Shown here piece by piece: positions 10,489 through 19,542 of a stretch of DNA of 27,891 bases. Under the pieces are notes generated by a model. It ran no database searches, was not told the origin of the DNA, and saw only the letters and a list, made by a program, of their open reading frames with translations. A program made the position numbers and the translations under genes. Source of the DNA: Phallusia fumigata (Eukaryota; Chordata; Ascidiacea; Phlebobranchia; Ascidiidae); contig QXVZ01012577.1 of NCBI GenBank assembly GCA_008931825.1, forward strand, positions 1-27,891. The letters run 5' to 3'. Within the stretch, counting starts at the first letter, position 1; every line of letters starts with the position of its first letter.

Positions 10489-11370
10489 ATAGTAAACAAG
10501 AATTAAAGAACACCTGTGTGAGGATTCCGGGATTATGTCCCAGCAAGCTTTGAAGAGGTGTAGGAAGGTAACGCAATTTCAAGGACGGTGGCATCGAGTT
10601 GGCATTCTCGCATATAACACTTGTTTCACGCATTTATCAAAGAAGAATCAAATACTTAACACATGACCTACATCAAATGAGACTCATGAGCGCATATATC
10701 GTGGCCCAACAAAGCGCGGTCCCGACCGATTACTTTTACAAAATTTAAATGACACAAACTCTTTGTGTGATTCTTTTTACCGTATGTTTTGGAATCCAAT
10801 GCAGTAACCATTGATAGCACAAGCGAGTCGAAACTTCAAAGAAGAATTATATCGATATAAAAACACAGAAGGTTTTTCAACTGAATCCGTTTTTAAACAA
10901 ACTGAACGCCGATAGTTTGATGAAAAAATACGACTAGAACTAACGACCCCACAAGTATGTTAAGTAGTCCAAACCCACAGGTAAACGTGGAGTTTAGAAA
11001 CACGTTACCTATAGGAAATACCGTTCTGCTAATAAAAAAAGAAGCACTGCAACACAACCTTACAAGTATTCAGGTCAAGAGCCAAGAGGCATTTAGTGTA
11101 CTTTACAGCAAACTGGAATTTGAAACCCAACTCCCTGGTTACGCAATCACGTATGAGGAACGTTTGTTAAGGCTTCATTATGCAAAAGTTTAACAGCTGT
11201 TTAATCGTTGGGTTTCAGTCCATAAACCGTTGTAAAAAGTACGTCACAAACTACAAATTTAAAAATAATGCACTTAAGTTTGATAATTTTATTTTACCAC
11301 GTGAAAATTTGCATCCTTGTCGATTATACAGCTGTTATAAAACTTTTTACATAAAACACGTACTTTTCCC

Positions 11371-11554
11371 CCACACCCACAAAACAAACTTCTTCACTGC
11401 ACAGAAATTTTACATCAAGCAAAAACAAATACGCACAGAAATTTGCCAGACCGTTGCCCGCTAGATGTCACTAACGCACAAAGAACACCGCGAAAGTTTC
11501 AATACAATTGGTCGATTAAGCCTCTCGACCCATATACAGACACAAAAACCCAAT
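11371..11554. other. No supported gene
   Basis: AT-rich transition out of the tandem array. I see no conserved frame or RNA gene. Confidence 0.4.
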
Positions 11555-11608
11555 CGGGATTCGTTCCCGGAATCGTCCCGGGTTCGAACCCCGTGAAAAA
11601 AAATAAAA
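11555..11608 (+). repeat. tRNA T-arm-like segment with A-rich tail
   Basis: A small hairpin (CGGGA at 11555-11559 pairing with TCCCG at 11565-11569) is followed by CGGGTTCGAACCCCG, a good match to a tRNA T-arm/box B, and then an A-rich tract. No matching D-arm precedes it, so it looks like the end of a tRNA-derived retroelement and not a tRNA gene. Confidence 0.3.
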
Positions 11609-11889
11609 AATGGACAGAGATTACAAACAAACGTTTTTCGGTTGGCAATACAATCCAGCAACAGTGGAAAAAATATCTTCAATGTCCTGGAAAAGTTTTC
11701 ATGTGGTTCATTGTAACTTTACCATTACCTAGGTTACTATACAAGGTTGCTGACAGGCAAATTGCTCAGATGACCATTATCATTTAGCGGATTCTATTTT
11801 TTTAACGGTTCACGCATATTTATCAACGCTAAGTGAAAAAATAGGGCAGTATGTTGGGGTGTAGAGTTTGTGTACTTTCCTAATTCTCT

Positions 11890-12055
11890 TACGTACCGGA
11901 CCATGTACAACGTTAGGCAAAAATGTAATTTATGCGCGGAATTACAACTACGCCTTCGGGTTAAGTCTTGAACCCACGCAACTTCGGGTTGACACGGTCA
12001 ATCGGCACGTTCCTATTGACTTTGGCATCAGCGAGACGGCAGGTGTGGCATGATA
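11890..12055 (+). repeat. Displaced copy of a unit A flank segment
   Basis: This stretch matches unit A at about 2035-2175: AATTACAACTACG followed by CTTCG, then a CCTATTGACTT block, then CGACATTGTG. It is the part of the flank missing from unit C, now lying after the end of unit C. Confidence 0.5.
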
Positions 12056-12059
12056 AATG

Positions 12060-13600
12060 ACTTGAGCGACATTGTGACAGCTTGTGATTGTCGGGAAACT
12101 TTCGACCCAACTACGGCAAAAATATTGGGTCGTTGCTCAAAGCCTTGGATTCTAAAACCTATGTGTAATTTGACATGCAAATATAAGTGTTAGTTTATGC
12201 AAAGACATAAATCATCTAAACCTAAAAATGTTTTAATTTATTTGCTTTTATTATGATTCAGTAGTTTTCTATCACGTTTTGTCCAAACATCTTTGCCACT
12301 TTGCAAGTCAAATTAAAGACGAAAAACAGTAAACATGGTTTATTTATTGACAACAGTCCAAAAGTAAAGTAATTTTTCCGGCGTAGCTGCAGTATATTCA
12401 ACCTGGTTCCACCAATTGTGCCCCAAAACCTTTCTGCGCCTCACAAGATTATATTGTTGCGCATTTTCGGCCTGGTAATTAATTTAGTGCTAGTGTGTCG
12501 CTATGTTTTCTTTCACCAAGCGAAAATAAACTCAACTCAAATTATCCAACCAAAAAATTGACCCCAGTAATCCCTACCTTAAAAAGTACAAAATTAATTT
12601 GACCGATTGCTACGAAACAACGAATATCCAAAACAGACTCGCACTTTTTTCCAAGAGGCGGTTACATCAGGTTCTATGTCGTCGGATACAGATAAATAAA
12701 TTGCGCAAAGGTTTTGAACCTTTTGTTGGACAAATATTTACAAATGACTTTGTTAACTGGCAGGGTTTTTAAACCAGCGGTGGCGCTAGGGAGCTAATGC
12801 GTCAAGGAAAGAGGGGATGTTTCTTTATTCGCCTTTACTGACCTCAATCAAAAACTGTTTGTTCAGAAAACCTAAACAAGTCAAAAAGTGTATCTGTTAT
12901 TGCATGGACAATAAGGACAACAAAGTTGACAAAATTCCTTTTCTTCTCGGATTTCGGGAAAAAACTAAAACAACACGCGAAACTTGCGGTAGTCCAGACC
13001 TTTAACCGCTTGCAGAAAGAACTGGGCTTATAAGGATTCGGGGGCCATTTAACTGGTGGGAGATTGTTGATGGACTAATACGGCAGCAGCAGTGAAAAAA
13101 AACTCTTTGCGTCATTATGAACGTCCCGCTTAAAAGGAGCTTTTGCATTAGAGTCGAACAGCTTTTGACGCACTCCAAAACGGCATGGGCACTTGTCGGT
13201 AATATGCTTTTGCAGCGAACCGGAATGCGTATCATAATTCCCCGGTTCCCATGTCACGTCCTTCGTACCGCGAATGACACGAGACACGGTGGTCTGGGGC
13301 ACATCGGCACGCAATGTTGCCTAGCGACTGTTGGCAGAGTGCCCATTTGCGTCATTAAATCCGCTCCATCGCGAGAACTACTCAGCAGCAAAATACAGGG
13401 TTATGAAAACACGTTCATTTCTTGCTTGAAAACCAGTTGCAAAATCGCGACAAAACACAACGTGACCCTGGAACGTCGATGACGTAGCATTATGACGTGT
13501 CGGACCATTTTGTGACCGGTAGGGTCAGCCCACCCATTCGACTGTGGGCGTGAGAGCATTGGTATTTATTGATCCAGGTCTCTTTTAGGTTGCCTTCTTC
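12060..13600. other. No supported gene
   Basis: The region is AT-rich to about 12780 and more mixed afterwards. Open frames at 13002-13480 on both strands overlap one another and none has splice sites or a recognisable domain. Confidence 0.4.
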
Positions 13601-13617
13601 GCACGCGCTGGAATGTT

Positions 13618-13625
13618 TATATAAA
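13618..13625 (+). promoter_or_regulatory. TATA box, candidate promoter
   Basis: TATATAAA is followed by a G-rich, purine-rich stretch that could be a 5' UTR (about 13650-13760). The next plus-strand coding start is the signal-peptide ATG of the IGFBP-domain gene, reached through the acceptor at about 15714. The linkage is inferred from position only. Confidence 0.35.
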
Positions 13626-13860
13626 GCGAAAGCGTCGCAATTTGAAGGGAATTAGAGTATTCCTGGCATGATTTGATGAGGAGATTTGAAAGGGACCTTC
13701 AAAGCCCTGTGGAAGAGAACGCTCCGAAACAGGGGATCAGGCGACGAGGCGGCCATTCCAGCAAGCGTTTATCTAATTAATTAAAAAGTAAAAGTTTGCG
13801 GAAGGTAAACGAACGATTGAATGACTTAGTCAGAGTGTGTTAAAACTTAGTGTGTGGTTT

Positions 13861-14901
13861 CAATTGTATTCTTTCACATTGATGAGGATTGAAGTTTTGT
13901 GTTCCCATATGCGTTGTCATTTAACCAAATTTAACAAATTTGGCTCAATGTTCCCAAACACGGCTTTAAAAAGTTCTAAACTTCTTCTAAAAACGTTTTC
14001 ACATGCACATTTTGTGCACTTAATAATACAACTAAATCTCAATACTATCGCTTTCCAAAAGCCGCTTACAAGGTCAAAAAACGTGGTTTTGGTCGGAAGA
14101 TTGGTCCAACGATATAACTCACATCATTAACACAGCAACAACTCTTCATCAACTCTCGCTCTTCACGTAGCGAAATACCTAAAATGCCGGCAACCGCGTG
14201 ATTCTGCGCAGGCCCGGCTTGTTAGCAGTGTTTGCTTTGTCGATTAAACTGATTACTCTACCTCGCTTAACGCGTAATCGCTTATCTAGCCACCGACAAA
14301 GGTGTTCAACCATCGACTGTGCGCGCAGACAGCGAAAGCCCTCACGAAGAACCGCCGATTTTGGATTGAGAAAGCCATCGCGTTTCCACAGCAAGTGCCG
14401 AGGCCCGACTGTCTGCGTCGCTTGTTTTTGTTTGAAAACTTTGGGCGAATCTGTTTAATGTTGCGCGTCTTGATCTGCTTGATGTGGTTTGAAACGATCT
14501 CGGTCGCATTGTTAAAGGAGCACGCGTTTGGTACAGCTTAGAGTCAGAAAACTTAAGGAGGATATGAAAAGTGTTAGTTGAATGAACTGGAGTCACTAAG
14601 TATTTATTTATTGTACATAATACGAAAACCAGTTTTACCTCCAAGCAAGTTAACCAAGATTTAAAACTAAACGTCTTGCAGAAACGAATAAGAGCGATAT
14701 TAGATTTAAGCTCGTGAAAAACATGAAATTCTACAAAATCTTCGTGCCGGTTCTGATTCTTACATTTCAAGTGCAAGCCGGAAAACTTGACCTTGACTTG
14801 CAGCTGGACTGCGACCCCGACGTCGAAGGGTGCAACGACAATTCTCACACGGATTCGGTCCCAGGAGAGCCGCAACCCATCCAAACCCCAGCTAAACTAC
14901 A
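13861..14901 (+). repeat. First copy of a gap-flanking duplicate (probable assembly overlap)
   Basis: The 1041 bases match 14903-15935 with a few percent substitutions and a roughly 10-base indel near 14636. The copy ends exactly at the N at 14902 and the second begins right after it. Two contig ends from different haplotypes that were not merged would look exactly like this. Confidence 0.8.
14723..14901 (+). pseudogene. Truncated copy of the IGFBP-protein start (assembly duplicate)
   Basis: The signal peptide and first 59 codons match the gene starting at 15757, with a few replacements (Tyr for Cys at residue 4, Glu for Asp, Thr for Pro, Gly-Glu for Glu-Asp). It stops at the N. It is almost certainly the allelic contig end and not a second gene. 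It is annotated as broken so that it is not counted twice. Confidence 0.7.
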
Positions 14902-14902
14902 N
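14902..14902. other. Assembly gap (single N)
   Basis: One N separates the two copies of the 1.04-kb duplicate. Confidence 0.9.
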
Positions 14903-15935
14903 CAATTGTATTCTTTCACATTGATGAGGATTGAAGTTTTGTGTTCCCATATGCGTTGTCATTTAACCAAATTTAACAAATTTGGCTCAATGTTCCCAAA
15001 CACGGCTTTAAAAAGTTCTAAACTTCTTCTAAAAACGTTTTCACGTGCACATTTTGTGCACTTATTAATACAACTAAGTATCAATATTATCGCTTTCCAA
15101 AAGCCGCTTACAAGGTTAAAAAAACGTGGTTTTGGTCGGAAGATTGGTCCAACGATATAACTCACATCATTAACACAGCAACAACTCTTCATCAACTCTC
15201 GCTCTTCACGTAGCGAAATACCTAAAATGCCGGCAACCGCGTGATTCTGCGCAGGCCCGACTTGTTAGCAGTGTTTGCTTTGTCGATTAAACTGATTACT
15301 CTACCTCGCTTAACGCGTAATCGCTTATCTAGCCACCGACAAAGGTGTTCAACCATCGACTGTGCGCGCAGACAGCGAAAGCCCTCACGAAGAACCGCCG
15401 ATTTTGGATTGAGAAAGCCATCGCGTTTCCACAGCAAGTGCCGATGCCCGACTGTCTGCGTCGCTTGTTTTTGTTTGAAAACTTTAGGCGAATCTGTTTA
15501 ATGTTGCGCGTCTTGATCTGCTTGATGTGGTTTGAAACGATCTCGGTCGCATTGTTAAAGGAGCACGCGTTTGGTACAGCTTAGAGTCAGAAAACTTAAG
15601 GAGGATATAAAAAGTGTTAGTTGAATGGACTGGAGTCACTAAGTATTTATTTATTGTACATAATACGAAAACCTCCAACCAAGTTAACCAAGATGTAAAA
15701 CTAAACGTCTTGCAGAAACGAATAAGAGCGTTATTAGATTTAAGCTCGTGAAAAACATGAAATTCTGCAAAATCTTCGTGCCGGTTCTGATTCTTACATT
15801 TCAAGTGCAAGCCGGAAAACTTGACCTTGACTTGCAGCTGGACTGCGACCCCGATGTCGACGGATGCAACGACAATTCTCACCCGGATTCGGTCCCAGAG
15901 GATCCGCAACCCATCCAAACCCCAGCTAAACTACA
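14903..15935 (+). repeat. Second copy of the gap-flanking duplicate
   Basis: Matches 13861-14901 and runs on into the coding exon of the IGFBP-domain gene. A stretch at about 15220-15590 is GC-richer and open on the minus strand as well, but no gene could be assigned there. Confidence 0.8.
15704..15714 (+). promoter_or_regulatory. 3' splice (cis or trans) acceptor before the IGFBP-protein start
   Basis: ACTAAACGTCTTGCAG has a branch-like ACTAAAC and a pyrimidine tract ending in CAG, about 42 bases before the ATG at 15757. The allelic copy at about 14675-14690 keeps it. It could join a 5' UTR exon behind the 13618 TATA box or accept a spliced leader. Confidence 0.45.
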
Positions 15936-16498
15936 ACGGAAAACGGAACTGAGTGAATTCGACATGGTGACTTCAAAACAGACAAGGTCATCGGCGGCAA
16001 GGCGGCCAGAAAATCGTCAGCGTGGACGCCACAACGCACCGACGGTGGCCAGACCTCAAGGAACAGCGGTTTCAGAAACGCGGGCACTGTCGGCGGAAGC
16101 TGAACGGCCGTCGCTGCAAAAGTCCGCAAAGGGTCACAAATCAAGACGCAACCGCAAACGGAAGAAGCCCAGGCGCTTACACCGAGAATTTCGTCCCACT
16201 AACGCTAGTTTTGAGGCCACTGACGTGGTGAGCACGAGCGGGCCTTACTGTCCAGAATGTTCGCTACTTGTCTGTCGCACCGACTTGAACAACTGCAAGG
16301 GCGGGCTCACGTTCGGTTTCTGCAACTGCTGCAAGCAATGCGCGAAGGTGGTGGGGGAGGAGTGCGGGGGCGTTCACGACCACTTCGGAAAGTGCGACAG
16401 TGGTTTGGAATGCAGTGTGGCGCCTCGGCGAACGACGGACGTCCGTGTGCTGACTACTCGGAACACGCCAGAAGATATGAAGGGCATTTGTACTCGAG
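15757..16498 (+). CDS. Secreted IGFBP-domain protein, first coding exon
   Basis: The ATG at 15757 begins a clear signal peptide (residues 1-19, hydrophobic FVPVLILTF core, cleavage likely after VQA). An acidic Asp-rich segment follows (about 20-45), then a Ser/Arg-rich low-complexity region with a strongly basic stretch NRKRKKPRR (about 132-140). Next comes an IGFBP N-terminal-type cysteine domain from C165: CPEC, then CNCC (189-192), CA (195-196), CGG (203-205) and a GLEC stretch. This pattern is typical of IGFBP, CRIM1 and related secreted proteins that bind growth factors or matrix. The basic stretch could bind heparan sulphate (inference). The exon ends at CGAG|GTGAGG (donor GT at 16499), leaving one base. 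Unspliced reading would continue to a stop at 16603-16605 through sequence that looks intronic. Confidence 0.8.
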
Positions 16499-17381
16499 GT
16501 GAGGTTTGTTTTTTACCTACAATGGTGATTGTGTTTGCACACGTAGATCTCTTGGAAGATAGTTTAGGATGGTACATTCCCCCCGCAATGTGGGCAGGAG
16601 TTTAGAAAACTTCAATTTCCACACTTTTTCAGTTGCCATCTTTAAACCCTGGGTAAAAAACTGTAGAAAGTAATGCACAGACTCAAAAGCTTGCTATGAT
16701 AAATGACTGGCCAAAAAGTGCTTATCTCAACCAGGCCTTGTGCTGTGTGCCAGCTTGTTAAGGTCAGCACCATTTATAGTTTTGTACATAATAGTAAACT
16801 CCACAAGCAAAATAGTCGTTGAACAGCGTTGTTTGCTCAAATCTAACAGAAGCCCTACGATCATGTTTTGTTGTGGAAAGAAACCACTTTGCACAAAATC
16901 ATGGGTCGTAACGCATTTCTTCGGCAAGCGCAAAAATCGTCGATTTACTGATTTTCACTCAACCCGGAAAATGGGTTGCTTATATGGTTCCAACATGCAG
17001 CATCCACCACAAACTTTACAGTGGTTTAAAGTCATTTTTTTCTTCGAAAATGTTCCAGCGCTATCCAATTTCAAACGTTCGTCGGTTTTCGCAGTGCTAC
17101 TGAAAACCACACGAGAAAAAAACCTACTCACTTTCGCCAAAATGATTAACAGACGTACACCGCCTATTTGCGGCTCAAATGTCCAGCGCCGTCCGTCGCA
17201 CAGTACACGAAGGACACTATAAAGCAGATCGAGCAGCCTACCACCTCAAGTGGGGAGGTATTGGTCACACGATACCCGAAACTTTGGCAAACAATTGGCC
17301 GCCGGCTTTTAATTATTTATCCCCCCCCCTTTGGTGTGACGCCAAGTGTTGGGGCTACGTGCCCACTTTCACCCGCCGAGG
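16499..17381. other. Presumed intron start, no supported gene
   Basis: It follows the donor at 16499. Open frames at 16740-17500 have no recognisable domain, signal or convincing splice sites. Confidence 0.4.
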
Positions 17382-17404
17382 TTACGTCACGGACAATGAC
17401 GTAA
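17382..17404. promoter_or_regulatory. Paired CRE/ATF-like sites
   Basis: TTACGTCA (17382-17389) and TGACGTAA (17397-17404) are exact reverse complements separated by seven bases, a layout that suits bZIP (CREB/ATF) binding. A full consensus TGACGTCA lies at 18299-18306. Function is inferred from the motif only. Confidence 0.3.
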
Positions 17405-17963
17405 CGCGATACGTTACTAGTGTTAATAAAGGCTTCGTACCTCATGACTCGAAAAAAAACCTCGTTTTAGTTTCCCACACAATTTTAAGCAATTTATAGA
17501 TTTTACTTAGTCAGGGCAATGCCGCGAATTTAAAACTAGGAGATCGGTTTCTGCAAAGATCAATCGTTTTCTATCGCAACCAACGATAAACTGCAAACTT
17601 GTCGCGTGCTTTCGGTGGCGCCGGTCACTCCATATCGATCCCGCCGTCAATGTTTCGCTCTTAGCGCAATAAATTGAATAAGTGACTCCTCCGACCCTTC
17701 AGGCTCGATTACAAGTTAAGAGCGCCATTGTTTTGAATAAAGTTTACACAGTGACGTGAGAGCAGCTCTTGGTCGATGTCGATTCTTCAGAACGTTCGCC
17801 ATTCAAACAATAGCGGTCGATAAGGTGGATTGCAATGGAGGCCTGTTGATCGAAACTGAAGGGGGTCAAAAAATTAGAACAGGGTTATGCTGTGTAATGA
17901 CAAGGGCCCGCAACATCATGAAGGGGCTACTGGTGGAGTTAACAGCCACGCCCCGCTATCTGA
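17405..17963. other. No supported gene
   Basis: Mixed composition, nothing recognised. Confidence 0.35.
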
Positions 17964-18030
17964 TGTGGTGTTGCCCGAGCGGTAGATAGTTGTACGTGGC
18001 AAAAACGTGATGGGTTTAAATCCAGGGGAC
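17964..18030 (+). repeat. tRNA-like element (SINE head or tRNA pseudogene)
   Basis: TTGCCCGAGCGGTAG (box A-like, 17971-17985) and GGGTTTAAATCCA (box B-like, about 18011-18023) are spaced as in tRNA genes. The acceptor-stem ends do not pair well, so it reads as a tRNA-derived SINE head or a tRNA pseudogene. Confidence 0.4.
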
Positions 18031-18298
18031 AATGGTGAGGCGGATTTGGAAACTGTCAGCCAATCTGATCGTCACCTGTAATATTTCAAACGAAATATCC
18101 GACCGCTGCGTCATGTTTGTGACTCAGCAAAAGCCCTGTTCGGGAGAAAACAGTAACCATGAATTCTCGATTATTCGAACTTCCATTCTGGTACACTTCG
18201 TTCCAACGACAAACATTGCTATCCGCGGCTGGCGACAGCTCAAACCACGGAAAACACAAATCATTTTCATTTTTTGGAATCCGTTACGTAATCGCTGA

Positions 18299-18306
18299 TG
18301 ACGTCA
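18299..18306. promoter_or_regulatory. Consensus CRE (TGACGTCA)
   Basis: A perfect palindromic CRE in AT-rich DNA. It lies downstream of the minus-strand gene at 18531-19242 and could equally be chance. Confidence 0.25.
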
Positions 18307-18530
18307 TATTGTTTGCGTCGCGTCGAGTGGTACCAAACATTCCGCGTCGCTAAATCACAAGAGTTGGCTTTTAATTAACAGAAACTTGTGCGATCGTTAA
18401 AATTCTGCGGTCCCGAGGTGGAAACGTCATTGGCTGATAAACAGGGCCGGTCACTAGGGGAGGGTTTGCGACGTGGAGGTCTTGGATCTCACACATGTCA
18501 TTTGATTATTGTGTACGTTGACTTTAGTGA

Positions 18531-19242
18531 TTAACAGTTTTGTGATAAAACGCTAGGACAAGTACCAGTAAGGAATGCGACCATTATGTGCAATCGTAAT
18601 GCGGAATAAATTCCAAAACAAAATAGTAAAACATCCGTACAAAAAACCTTAAGAGGCCCTTTAGCTTCTGGTGCAAATATGATCTTGAAGGTTGGAATAT
18701 TTGTTTTTATTCGCTGGGCGATACTATAGATTTGAGTACAGTGCTTAAGAAATATATCATTAAGTCTTGTGCCGTAACCTTGGCTGTGTAGGCACATGTT
18801 AATTGAAAACAACGGCAAGACTCATATTAAAAAGGCATCACGCACTGCAGTATATTGGAGATCCCTCGATCGTTCTAAATTTCAAATAGAAGAGAAAAAT
18901 ATAATTCCAAGCGGCACACAAAAACTAACAAAGGGTGCAACTGCCTCCCACAGGCCACCCAGACCAGGGAAGGTCCTTACCTAGGCGTTTTATGTGCTCG
19001 GTCGCAACTTCAGCGTTCGAATGCAGGTGATTGTTGATTGATTTAAAGTGTGTTTGCCCGGTGTGACAGCGTCGTCGCTTTGGAAAGGCCGCGCGGGCCG
19101 CTCTGATATACTGCAGGTAATTAACCGGCGGTGTCGGAGAGCTTTGAGAGCTGACCGAATACGATAAGGCCCCTTCAGAAGTCAGCCACGGTGGTTGGTT
19201 TGTTTTGGAAGAGAGCGACGCTCTTCGGAAGTTACCGGTCAT
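18531..19242 (-). CDS. Unknown two-exon gene
   Basis: On the minus strand an ATG at 19242 opens an 87-codon exon ending at 18981 with the strong donor CCTAG|GTAAGG. An acceptor AG at 18780-18779 leads into 18778-18531, which continues in phase (one base carried over) to a stop at 18531-18533. The total is 169 residues. The first exon encodes a Ser/Pro-rich start, a basic KRRRCHTG stretch and a helical end (EVATEHIKRL). The second begins GYGTRLNDIFLKHCTQIYS. I recognise no domain. A weak donor (CTTAAG|GTTTTT) near 18645 means the real exon could end earlier; the hydrophobic tail after it is the least certain part. The acceptor CAGCCAAG has an earlier CAG, which is also a doubt. Confidence 0.45.
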
Positions 19243-19305
19243 TTTGTAGCAAGAGTCGGTGATTAATGGCCCAGTGTCGGATGTGTATCTGACGTGTTAT
19301 CGGGT

Positions 19306-19423
19306 TATTGTGTGTGGGAACATCTACACGGCAGCGGGTGCTTGGCCCTTCGCCGCTGGGCAAATAGAGAGCGGGGATGAGTAACTTTTTTGTAACTCGT
19401 AACCTGAACCATTTTCCGCGTGG
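19306..19423 (+). repeat. 118-bp exact duplicate, left of gap
   Basis: Identical to 19425-19542 and separated from it only by the N at 19424; a probable unmerged contig overlap. Confidence 0.85.
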
Positions 19424-19424
19424 N
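19424..19424. other. Assembly gap (single N)
   Basis: A single N between two identical 118-bp stretches. Confidence 0.9.
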
Positions 19425-19542
19425 TATTGTGTGTGGGAACATCTACACGGCAGCGGGTGCTTGGCCCTTCGCCGCTGGGCAAATAGAGAGCGGGGATGAG
19501 TAACTTTTTTGTAACTCGTAACCTGAACCATTTTCCGCGTGG
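19425..19542 (+). repeat. 118-bp exact duplicate, right of gap
   Basis: Identical to 19306-19423. Its end (CCTGAACCATTTTCCGCGTGG) resembles a stretch at about 22875-22900, so the sequence may also belong to a dispersed family. Confidence 0.85.

Larger units (their letters stand above)
9037..11370. repeat. Unit C 3' flank, duplicated non-coding block
   Basis: No gene is supported. It is homologous in blocks to 793-3560 of unit A and in parts to unit B. Compared with unit A it lacks the segment corresponding to about 1960-2160; the junction is near 9995-10000. Homology ends near 11370. Confidence 0.65.

Noticed and set aside
13075..13314. A short minus-strand stretch (VPQTTVSRVI) resembling a helix-turn-helix of DNA transposases
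   Set aside because: Too short, next to in-frame stops, and no DDE motifs nearby.
14342..14884. A 180-codon minus-strand frame
   Set aside because: It is antisense to the signal-peptide exon, and its counterpart in the second copy is broken by small indels.
14714..15160. A 148-codon plus-strand frame crossing the N at 14902
   Set aside because: It is a chimera made by joining the two duplicate contig ends through the N; the real frame continues only at 15757.
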